Source: Blasia pusilla (Eukaryota; Marchantiophyta; Marchantiopsida; Blasiales). Taken from it: a stretch of DNA of 64,000 bases. Below the pieces are notes generated by a model. That model was given only the letters and a program-made list of their open reading frames with translations, was not told where the DNA came from and did not search any database. Where the stretch lies: assembly GCA_050084515.1 (NCBI GenBank), contig CM114275.1, positions 19,158,001-19,222,000 of the forward strand, read 5' to 3'. Both the position numbers and the translations under genes were made by a program. Of this stretch, positions 1 through 7,840 are shown in pieces; positions within the stretch are counted from its first letter, which is position 1, and the number at the start of each line of letters is the position of its first letter.

Positions 1-800
1 CAAATGAGCACCAAGCATTCACGGAGCGGGGCGGGCAGTGTGCCTAGAGAGCAGGGCGGGTATTGTGAGCCTATGAGGCAACGACCCGTACCTACATATG
101 TTGCCCAGCAGGGACCGATGTGGTCTTGTTGGACGTGTGGAGGGACCCATAGGCAGAGAGACTGCCCATAGCATGGAAGAGGACCACCAGCGCCTCCGAT
201 TGCTCAGAAGCCACAGAGGATGGCCCCACCACAGCACCAGTGTGATCATTGCCACAGATATGGTCACACTAGGGATAGATGTTTTGACCTTCGCCAAGGG
301 GCACGTCCTGAGGTAGGCCGAGGGCCTGGGGCCGGTCGTCTTGGAGGAGGTCGGGGAGTTCCTCCTGGACGTGGTGGTAGAGGACCACCACCAGCCAGAG
401 GAGATGGAGCAGGAGCACCAGAGCCGGCACTTCTCTCAGGCATCGATCAGTTGGAGAAGAGGATTGCTACCATGACGATGATGCAGCTTAGGGAAGGCAC
501 GGAGCTACGAGTAGCTAGTGTGACTCCAGCTTCTACCTCTTACCCTGACCCGGGTGAGGATCTTGCTAGTATGGGATTTATGTGTAGTGCAGCCCAGGTT
601 GAGGCAGCTGCAGTGGTGACTCGGGGTGCTGCGAGAGGCACCGAGCCATCGAGAGGTGGAGTTGAGATTGACCCACCAGAGGGGACCGATGGGCGGCAGG
701 CCAGGGTTCCACAGTCGTTCACATTGTTGGAGGCACTACACACACCATCGATGGTGCCTCGACGACCAACGGTGCCTACAGTTCAGGCACCTATGTCGAC
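1..800 (+). pseudogene. gag: Gag, C-terminal part with two CCHC zinc knuckles (copy A)
   Basis: Frame 1 is open except for one TAG at 169-171, where copy D2 has CAG. Two nucleic-acid-binding zinc knuckles are visible: CWTCGGTHRQRDC at 127-165 (spacing C-x2-C-x3-H-x4-C, one residue shorter than the norm) and CDHCHRYGHTRDRC at 241-282 (canonical C-x2-C-x4-H-x4-C). A Gly/Arg-rich stretch follows at about 310-420, typical of nucleocapsid RNA-binding tails. After it comes a segment conserved between copies (CSAAQVEA, then VEIDP). The frame continues to 909, but protease continues in another frame from about 826, so a frameshift lies near 800-830. The product would package element RNA. The N-terminal capsid-like part is off the window edge. 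Confidence 0.85.
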
Positions 801-825
801 GTCACAAGGTCGCCAACTCTATGGC

Positions 826-1366
826 GGCGGCGATGAAGTTGGTAGATATGCCAGCTCGACCGGCCATAGAGCGAGCACTCGTGACACATGGAGTAGTGTT
901 ACTGGATAACCGAGATGGAGTATTTCGCTTGGTTAGTCCGACGGGGACAGTATACCACCCGCAGCCTGTCCTACTTGATTCGGGAGCGCAACCCTTGATG
1001 TTAGGGAAGGCGGCATGTTTAGCTTTGGGGTTACGAAAGGCCGACATTGAGCCTTGTCCCTTCCAGATATAGACCTCGATTGGGGGCGTAGCACCCACTC
1101 AGTATATGACTCGACAGGAGATTGTTGTTAGAGTCCAGCCAGAGCATGCGACGGATAGTGCTATGGTGCGCACACGTGCGATTACGACACCAGTTGAGTC
1201 GTAGGATGTGTTGGTGGGGAGTACAGTGTTATATCCCCTAGGATTCATCCTTGACTTCTGGGAGGAGACCGTTGCTTATCGGCCAGGATGGCGGTCAGGT
1301 GACGGCCGGATGAGTCAGTTACCCCTGTAGTTTGCGGGACGAGGTGGTCGATCACGAGGCGAGTCT
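826..1366 (+). pseudogene. pro: Retropepsin-like aspartic protease (copy A)
   Basis: The catalytic segment LLDSGAQPLMLG (about 970-1005) has the D-S-G-A active site of single-chain retroviral-type proteases that cut the Gag-Pol polyprotein. It is preceded by MPARPAIERA and VVLLDNR segments seen also in D1 and D2. Downstream, DVLVGSTVLYPLGFILDFW is the conserved second half of the fold. Two in-frame TAG codons interrupt it, at 1070-1072 (D2 has CAG) and 1328-1330 (D2 has CAG). One further stop near 1202 changes a tyrosine codon of D2. The catalytic Asp is kept, but the copy cannot make an intact product. Confidence 0.85.
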
Positions 1367-1690
1367 GTGACCACGTTGGCAGCTTTCACAGGTAGTGTTA
1401 GCTGGCCAGGAGAGTTGTTGGAGGGGAACACATATGCGGAGGATGTCCCAGTAGTGGATAGTCCCACGGAGAGACATGCCATGGCGGGTGTCTCTTCCCA
1501 TGTTGGCGAGGCCTCTTCACCATTGTGGGGTACGACTCAAGAGCTATAGAGGAGTGCCGACGATCTAGTGAGGCACGCGTGGAGTCATGTTTTTATCCCA
1601 GAGCAGCGAGAGTCACGTGGCGATCAGGCTCTTGGAGTGGAGACGTTGACCCCACTAGATATCACACTTGTTGTGTGGCAATGCCCAGAG
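1367..1690 (+). pseudogene. Conserved linker between protease and methyltransferase (copy A), function unknown
   Basis: This segment matches no domain I know but is conserved in A, B, C and D1. It has a W-P followed by an L-x-EGN-x-YAED-like core (about 1408-1450), a PLWG or PLWS element near 1523 and a TPLD-x-T-x-VVW element at about 1651-1679, just before methyltransferase motif I. Conservation across diverged copies suggests a real protein part, possibly the N-terminal wall of the methyltransferase fold or a protease-cleaved spacer. In A it is cut by a TAG at 1547-1549 where copy B has CAG. No catalytic residues can be assigned. Confidence 0.6.
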
Positions 1691-2760
1691 GAGGGTGTTA
1701 GGGTGTTAGATCTCTTCGGAGGGATTAGCACCGGATTGGCTGCACTATTGCAGGCGGGCATACGGGTGCATCAGTACCTTTATGTGGAGAGAGATGAGAC
1801 CGCGCGGCGAGTATCATTACATCACGTGGCGAGATTGGTCCAGAGGTATCTTGAGTTGTTACCGGTATCTGCAGTACGGGGATATCAGCATACACTACCC
1901 GCCGACATCTCTTTGGTGGGGGCGCAGGATCTGGATAGAGTTGGCACCATTCATTTGGTGATTGCTGGATGGCCATATCAGGGTCATTCATCAGCTGGCT
2001 GAGGATTTGGATTGCAGGATCCAAGGTCAGGGATGTTTTGGGAGATGCTGCGAGTATTACGACACTTGCAGGAGAGTCAGATATGTTCTCCAGTGTACAT
2101 TTTGGAGAACGTGCCGTTGTTGGGAGACACTCGTGCACGTGTGATGACGAGTGTACATCAAGTGAGATCTTGGTTGGGACCACCTGTGTTGTAGATGCAG
2201 CGAGAGTTGGGTCACATGCCCATCGTCCACGACTGTGGTGGACGAACCTAATACCATCAGAGGTACTGAGTCGAGCATACAGTGGAGTCCAGAGAGCACC
2301 ACATCTCACAGTGGATGCTATTTTGGGCTCAGGGCGTCGATCTCGGGTGGTGACACGGGATGATAAACTACCGTTGGCCATGGCCAATAGGGTGGGGGAG
2401 TTGAGGGCAGCCTTACCTACGTTGGTGAGCTTCCCAGCATCCCATGCCTTTCGTCATGGAGGGCCAGGCATGATTTGGGATAAGGTGATCGGAGCATTGG
2501 AGCAGCCTATAGCAGATGGGCGCGAGTGCGCCATGGGGTTCACTACCGGCACTACGGCGGTGCCAGCGATGACTGAGGCATCCCGGAGACAGGTGTTGGG
2601 GCAGACGATGGACCTCAATTGTCTCACATGGATAGTCAGCCTAGGTATGGCTGAGCAGAGACCCTGTAGGCATTGGCTGGGGGCGAGACGAGGAGAGATA
2701 GGCACTCATGGACTTCCTGGGACGTCGTTCGAGCAGAGAGTGCGAAGGCGGCTAGAGTAG
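1691..2760 (+). pseudogene. Cytosine-5 DNA methyltransferase domain, DNMT3/DRM-like (copy A)
   Basis: C5-methyltransferase motifs occur in the usual order. Motif I (AdoMet binding) is VLDLFGGISTGL at 1703-1738. A YVERD segment follows near 1780. Motif IV is IAGWPYQGHS, with the catalytic Cys codon TGT changed to TAT (Tyr) at 1976-1978. Motif VI is LENVPLLGD at 2101-2127. Motif VIII is HRPRLWWTNL at 2221-2250. A late motif IX/X-like block, AMGF then LGQTMDLNCLTW, spans about 2530-2634. DLFGGI-x-TGL, the W-E-M-L-R-x-L helix before ENV, and the LLDAA...AHRPRLWW block resemble DNMT3-type enzymes more than DNMT1 or CMT, but no alignment was run. The domain sits between protease and reverse transcriptase, so it would be made as part of Pol. 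A frameshift at about 2000 and the Cys-to-Tyr change make this copy inactive. Confidence 0.88.
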
Positions 2761-2888
2761 CACATGTTCATTTTTCGGATGTGGAGCATGGTGTGGGAGG
2801 TCAGAGTGGAGTGGTTGTTGTGGAGATGGCTAGGGTTGCTATATAGCAACCAAAGCCGCAGGTTGCGTCCTCTCCGAGTGAGGTCACG

Positions 2889-4090
2889 ATGGAGACTTGG
2901 GAGCTTGTGATAGGTCTCAAGTTGATAGGAGGAGAGCGACGACGAGTTCATAGGTTTCTGAGAGGGCATGTCAGTTGTTTTGCCTTCAGTATGAGAAACT
3001 TGGGTACGCTGAAGGGTCCCGGGATACGGATTGAGTTGGCTAGTGATACGCCGATCTTTCGTCGACCCTACAGGTATTCTCATATGGAGCGAGCCTTGAT
3101 TCAGAGCAGGAGTCAAGACTTGTTGGAGGAAGGACTTGTGGAGTTATCACATGGGGAGTATGCATCTGCCAGAGTCATGCGGGCAAAGAAGGATATGTAT
3201 GGCAATTGGACGGATAGGCGGATGTGTGGAGATTACCGTCCTATCAACCGACAGACAAGGTCAGATCGGTACGCCATACCTACTCTTGAGGAGATCTTTG
3301 ATGCGGTAGGGCATGCAAAGATCTCAAGTACTTTAGATCTCCGTGCTGGCTATCATCAGCTTCCTATCAGGTTGGAGGACAGGGAGAAGACAACATTCTG
3401 GGGGATAGATCGGTTTGGGAGAGATTGCTTGTATCAGTGGCGGTTCTTACCATTTGGGTTGAAGAACGCGCCTGTAGAGTTTTAGAGAGTGATGGATAGG
3501 ATTCGGCTGGCTTGGAGTTTGTACGATGTTACATAGATGATATTCTTATCTTCAGTTCCACGGTTGAGGAGCATGAGCGACACTTGGAGGAGGTGTTTCG
3601 TCGATTGCAGTTACATGGACTGAAGTTACATCCAAGCAAGTGCAGATTCTTTTAGGAGCACATTGAGTACTTGGGACACACCATATACCTGAATGGGTTA
3701 GGCGTTCAGCAAACAAAGGTAGAGGCTATTGCGCAGATTCCACTCCCTACAGATGTGAGTCGAGTCCAAGCATTTCTTGGACTGGCGAACTTCTATCGAC
3801 GGTATGTCAAGGGTTTTAGTGCGATCGCAAAGTCTTTGACCTTGTTGACGAGACTTGATCAGGTTTGGTTGTGGGAAGATGATCAGGAGCGAGCATTTCA
3901 GGAGCTCAAGGACAGGTTGACGTCCTCACCCATTTTACAGAGACCGGTTAGGGGTCGCCCATTCCAGTTACATACGGATTGGAGCATGTTGGGTCTAGGA
4001 GCATGTTTGAGGTGGTTCATAGGCCAGGTTGGCTGAACCAGGATGCGGATGGGTTGAGTCATAACCCATGTCCGAGTCAGAGAGACTACA
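2889..4090 (+). pseudogene. pol: Reverse transcriptase and truncated RNase H (copy A)
   Basis: From 2889 the frame encodes the RT fingers and palm: GGEKR-type start, then MCGDYRPIN, LDLRAGYHQLPI and FLPFGLKNAP, all hallmark Ty3/gypsy RT blocks. A TAG at 3483-3485 replaces the Gln that B keeps. The catalytic YIDD box is at 3530-3541 in a shifted frame. The thumb/connection (GLANFYRRYVKGFS) follows at about 3781-3822. RNase H starts at FQLHTDWSMLGLGA (first catalytic Asp present, about 3961-4002), then jumps directly to EVVHRPGWLNQDADG. Compared with B, about 300 bp containing the central catalytic residues are missing. RNase H of this copy is therefore dead independently of the stops. Confidence 0.92.
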
Positions 4091-5145
4091 CAGGAGCTCG
4101 ATGGCACGGAGAGAGTGATGAGGAGATGGTGCCCGGTTGGCATGCATCTGCCTATCTTTGTTGGTTGACTATGGCAGGTCAGCCACAAGTGACGACTTGA
4201 GTGGTGGGGTTGGATGATGAGTCTTTGGATCGAGAGGTTAGTGAGGAGGCGACAGGTGGTCGTGATATCCATGACGACGTAGAGGTTGTGGAGTTCTTGC
4301 GCACTGGCGTCATTACGAGTACAATGAGTGCTAGGGAGCGGGATCGGATCCTACAGAGAGCCAAGAGGTTCAGGTGGGAGGGGACTCACATTTTGCGAGT
4401 ATAGGGAGATGGTAGGATACGAGTGGTACCTCATCCTTCCCAGCGAGCACGTGTAGTGCGACATGTCCATGAGGAGTTGAGACATTTCGGAGTAAAGCGT
4501 ACTTATAGCTTACTCCAGGTTCAGTATTGGTGGCGCGGCATGCATACTGGGGTACATCAGTTTGTGGCCAGATGTATGGTATGTGATAGAGTGCGAGCAT
4601 CCTTCAATGCTCCCACTCCGCAGTTACATCCTTTGCCAATTATGGGTTTAGGTTATCGGTGGAGTTTAGACTTTGCGGGACCTTTGCCATTGATGGGACG
4701 TCATCATAGGTACGTGTTGGTCATGGTGGAGCATTTCTCCAAGTGGATAGAGTTGGTGGCACTACCAGAAAAGGCGAGCGAGGGAACAACTTATGCGTTT
4801 CTATATCGTGTGCTTAGTCACTTTGGTGTACCGGCGGAGGTGTTGACTGACCAGGGTACCGAGTTCAGGGGAGAGTTTCAGGCCTTGTGTGATCAGGCGC
4901 TCATAGATCACTGCACCACGTCCAGAGATCATCCTGAGGCGGATGGGTTGGCGGAGAGAGTGGTACAGATGGTGAAGAGAGGATTGCGCAAGTATGGCTT
5001 GCAGTGGGGAAAGTTGAGGGAGTGGGACCTACAGTTGCCATGGTTGGCTATGGGTTGTCGCTTTAGTCGGCAGGCATCCTTGGCGTCATTTTCACCGTAC
5101 TTTTTGCTCTTTGGGAGAGAGCCAGATTTACCTGCAGCGATTTGA
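4091..5145 (+). pseudogene. int: Integrase (copy A)
   Basis: The HHCC zinc-binding N-terminus is visible as HVHEELRHFGVKRTY followed by CMVCDRV (about 4471-4590). The catalytic core gives the D,D,E triad as LDFAGPLP (about 4669), LTDQGTEF (about 4843) and DGLAERVVQ (about 4942-4968). The core is open from 4423 to 5145 and keeps all three acidic residues. The segment 4091-4422 between RNase H and the zinc finger is conserved with B (RERDRILQRA) and is interrupted by a TGA at 4198-4200 and a TAG at 4402-4404. The enzyme would insert the cDNA into the host chromosome. Confidence 0.92.
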
Positions 5146-5151
5146 CGTGAC

Positions 5152-5706
5152 ATGGCAGAGGTGTTAGATCTTGACGATCCAGATGTGTGGGTACAAGCAT
5201 GTTCTCAGAGGGCAGAAGTTTTTCGTAGAGTTATGCCTATGGCCTTTGAGAACTTAGCTATTGCCCAACATAGAGATACATTGAGGTATGCGACCATTCG
5301 TGGAGGAGGTTATCGTCCAGGGATTAGGAGGTTTCATCCTGGAGATTACATGTATTTACAACATGCGGCACCCACGACGCTAGATGTCACTACAGGGCGC
5401 ACGATCCTACGTGTGCGCGAGGTATTACCGACCGGAGTCCTCATGTTGGAGGGACGGGATGGTATGGTTTGGAAGGATCATGTGCGCAATTATGAGCCAT
5501 GTCATCTTCCGAACGTAGATGGGACGGTGGATCCGAGCTTGGCAGTGGTACTTGCAGGCTTGAGGTGTATGTTGTGCGGATCTGCGAGGGGTGCAGCCAC
5601 CATGTTGGTATGTGATGGTTATTCTCGAGGGTGGCATATGACATGTCTGACCCCCCCTCTTGATGTGGTTCCCATGGGACGATGGATGTGTCCAAGATGT
5701 GTATAG
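5152..5706 (+). pseudogene. Pol C-terminal SH3-like tail and PHD finger (copy A)
   Basis: After integrase comes RRFHPGDYMYLQ (about 5317-5355), the basic GD-x-V/Y-L turn typical of the post-integrase SH3-like region of Ty3/gypsy elements. Next come GRTILRVREVLPTGVLMLEGRDG and a PCHLPNVDGT segment. The last 50 residues form a PHD zinc finger: CMLCGS, LVCDGYSRGWHMTC, LTPPLDVVP and GRWMCPRC (about 5566-5703). All ligands are present except the fourth Cys, which is Tyr (TAT near 5617). Copy C keeps CDRCSRGWH there, so the change is a mutation. PHD fingers commonly read histone H3 tails; a targeting or tethering role here is inference. Natural stop TAG at 5704-5706. Confidence 0.87.
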
Positions 5707-5784
5707 GGTAGTAGGTCATGTCAGAGAGATGTGATATTTTCTATCTGGAGTTGGGGGGATCCAACTGCCAGCTAGGCGGGCGGT

Positions 5785-5920
5785 TGTGTGGTCTCCATGT
5801 ATATGTATGAGTTGATTTTTGTACATGTGTGGATCGACCCGTGTGTTGGGAAGATCGGTGTTGTGTGGTGTAGATGTGATCAGCGATGTATGTTGTGTAG
5901 CGATATGTATGCGCACGACA
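5785..5920 (+). repeat. 136-bp candidate LTR, 3' end of copy A
   Basis: Starts TGTGTGGTCTCC and ends GCGCACGACA, so it has TG...CA termini. A purine-rich G-tract (GCTAGGCGGGCGG) lies immediately upstream, where a polypurine tract belongs. The same 136-bp unit recurs at 6379-6514 and, inverted, at 34081-34216, each time exactly 136 bp, and a shorter relative ends copy C. Such LTRs are very short for a Ty3/gypsy element. The 5' LTR of A is outside the window, so the assignment rests on these other copies. Confidence 0.6.
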
Positions 5921-6378
5921 ACTGTCACATCTGAGTAGCCGATAGGCCGAGATCTATCGTGGATAGGGCGTAGGAGCCAGCGGACTATCTTGAGTGTAAC
6001 TTTGTCCCACGGTGTCGGATGAGGTTGAGGATAGGTCCATTGTATCAGGAACGTCGTTTCTGACAACTTTCATGTTGAGGTCTTTTACAGCCGGGTGACT
6101 TGTTGACCAGGTTACCCGCCCTTGGTAACTTGTGCGCGCAGGTTATCAACGGAAGGGCTATTTTTAGGGGAAGAGCCAAAAGAAGATGGCTTTCCTAAGC
6201 CATCTTTCTCATGTTGGGCCATTGGAGCACCTCCCTTGTATGTGTGTGAGATAGGACTAGGGTGCTAGCGTCCGAATTCCTTGATAGCACAGGGTGGACG
6301 AGGGTCGATATGCCGATGTAGATTGAGGAGTGGAGTTTTAGGCCGCGTGTGCCGTTTTTACTACTCTTTATTTTTTGT
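5921..6378 (+). other. Leader-like internal segment between two 136-bp LTRs
   Basis: This 458-bp stretch lies between the two LTR-like repeats and has no long reading frame. Its first 60 bases (CTGTCACATCT... then GATAG and GAGATCTA) resemble the 5' border of copy B' read on the minus strand near 14815, where CTGTCACGTCT is followed by GATAG and GAGATCTA. It therefore looks like a 5' untranslated leader. It contains a perfect 10-bp inverted repeat with a 4-base loop at 6183-6206 and a weaker one near 6090-6120. No canonical TGG-starting primer-binding site follows the LTR. Confidence 0.45.
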
Positions 6379-6514
6379 TGTGTGATCTCCATGTATATGT
6401 ATGAGTTGATTTTTGTACATGTGTGGATCGACCCGTGTGTTGGGAAGATCGGTGTTGTGTGGTGTAGATGTGACCAGAGATGTATGTTCTGTAGCGATAT
6501 GTATGTGCACGACA
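6379..6514 (+). repeat. Second 136-bp candidate LTR
   Basis: Nearly identical to 5785-5920, beginning TGTGTGATCTCC and ending GTGCACGACA, in the same orientation. Together with 5785-5920 and the intervening leader it makes a 730-bp LTR-leader-LTR cassette with no coding sequence. It abuts the 3' end of copy B, which runs toward it on the minus strand. The bases just upstream are T-rich rather than purine-rich, so this LTR is not preceded by an obvious polypurine tract. Confidence 0.6.
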
Positions 6515-6558
6515 TCATCCATATCACAGACACAACTCGGAATTTAGAACTACCTACT

Positions 6559-7120
6559 CTATATACATCTGGGATACATCAATTGTCCCTAAGGAACCCT
6601 AGTGAGAGGTGGCGTCAAACATGCCATATGCCATCCTCTCGAACATCCATCATAGACTAGCATAGTGGCTGCACCACGGGCAGAACCACACAACATATAT
6701 TGCAAGCCTGCATGAACTACTACTAAGCTCGGATGAACTGTACCGTCAATGTTTGGAAGGTGACACGGCGCACAGTTACACACATGGTCCTTCCAAACCA
6801 TACCATCACGTCCCTCCAATAAGAGAACACTTGATGGCAAAATCTCACGCACTCTCAAGATGGTGCGCCCTGCAGTCACATCCAACATCGTGGATGCTGT
6901 TTGCTGCAAGTAGACATAGTCTCCCTTATGAAACCTCCGGATAGTAGGATGATAACCACCCCTTGAATAGTTGCATACTTCAATGTATCTTGACGGTGCG
7001 CAATCGTCAATTTCTCAAACACCATGGGCATCACTCTTCGGAATAACTCAACCCTCTGTGAACATGCTCTCATCCATACATCAAGGTCATCAAGGTTCAA
7101 CATCTTACCAACATCTCGAC
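6559..7120 (-). pseudogene. Pol C-terminal tail with degraded PHD finger (copy B)
   Basis: On the minus strand, LDVTAGRTILRVREILPSS, the PCHLPNIDGT segment, then YMLCGSARG and DGCSRGWHMAC are readable. A stop (TAG at 6591-6589) falls after LTPPL...VP, where copy A has ATG. The rest of the finger can still be traced to the normal stop at 6561-6559, but the conserved Trp and one Cys of the last block are lost, and the first Cys is Tyr. A frameshift near 6900-6960 separates this part from integrase. The intact parts confirm that the PHD finger belongs to the family, not to copy A alone. Confidence 0.82.
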
Positions 7121-7840
7121 GAATGAACCAAGGTAAATCTGGCTCATGGCCATAAAGCAGCAAGTACGGTGAGAAAGACGCTAAGGATGTCTGCCTGTTG
7201 AATCTGTATCCCATCGCGAACCACAGCAACTGAAGGTCCCAATCTCCTAGGTGACCTCTCTGCAAGCCATACTTGCGTAATCCTCTCTTCACCGTCTGTA
7301 CAACACTCTCTGCTAGTCCATCCGCTTCAGGATGATATCGCGAAGTGGTACGGTGGTCGATCAGTGCCTGATCACACAATGCCTGAAACTCCTCGCGAAA
7401 CTCTGTATCTTGGTCTGTCAATACCTCAACTGGTGCGCCGTAATGACTCAACACTCGATCTAGGAAGGCATACGCTACTTCCTCACTTGCTTTGTCAGGA
7501 AATGCAACCAACTCTATCGACTTCGAGAAGTGCTCGACCATCACCAACACATGACGTCTATGACGCTGCGTCAAAGGCAAAAGTCATGCAAAATCCAAAC
7601 TCCATCTATAACCTAAACCCATGATCGGAAGTAAATGCAACTATGGAGTCGGAGCATTGAACGATGCTTAGACTCGATCACACACCATGCATCTGGCAAC
7701 AAACTGCTGAACGTGAGCCTGCATGCCTCACCACCAATACTGAATCTGGAGCAAGTTGTACGTCCGCTTCACTCCAAAATGACCCAACTCCTCATGGGCA
7801 TGACGCACCAAACGTGCGATCTTCGAAGGATGAGGCACTA
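7121..7840 (-). pseudogene. int: Integrase (copy B)
   Basis: Minus-strand frame with MVEHFSKSIELVAF, LTDQDTEF and HPEADGLAESVVQ, matching copy A. The second catalytic Asp is kept, but the neighbouring Gly is Asp (DQD instead of DQG). DGLAES keeps the catalytic Glu. The catalytic core is open from 7580 downward and runs into the tail domain (LDDLDVWMRACSQR) before a frameshift near 6960. The zinc-binding N-terminal part at about 7600-7840 is broken by stops and frameshifts on this strand. Confidence 0.88.

Larger units (their letters stand above)
1..5920 (+). mobile_element. Ty3/gypsy retrotransposon copy A with internal DNA methyltransferase and C-terminal PHD finger; 5' end outside the window
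   Basis: Order read on the + strand: Gag zinc knuckles, retropepsin, conserved linker, cytosine-5 methyltransferase, reverse transcriptase, RNase H, integrase, SH3-like tail, PHD finger, then a 136-bp candidate LTR. Integrase after RNase H places it in Ty3/gypsy rather than Ty1/copia. The reading frame is broken repeatedly: TAG stops at 169, 1070, 1328, 1547 and 3483, frameshifts near 800-830 and 2000, and a deletion in RNase H near 4000. It is therefore a dead copy. The 5' LTR and the Gag N-terminus are not in the window. Copy A is closest to D2 in its Gag-protease part (for example the shared VEIDP and GTDGRQARV segments) and more distant from B and D1, so two subfamilies are present. Confidence 0.93.

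Noticed and set aside
1703-2250. Host DNMT gene interrupted by a transposon
   Set aside because: The domain is at the same place and in the same polyprotein order in A, B, C and D1, without introns, so it belongs to the element.
5317-5520. Chromodomain after integrase in copy A
   Set aside because: The segment has the GD-x-V/Y-L turn of an SH3-like tail but lacks the aromatic cage and helix of a chromodomain. The terminal domain is a PHD finger.
5923-6514. A single LTR of about 590 bp from TGTCACATC to CACGACA
   Set aside because: The first 60 bases match the leader border of B', and the 136-bp end occurs alone after A and D2 with a purine tract before it, so a 136-bp LTR explains more.
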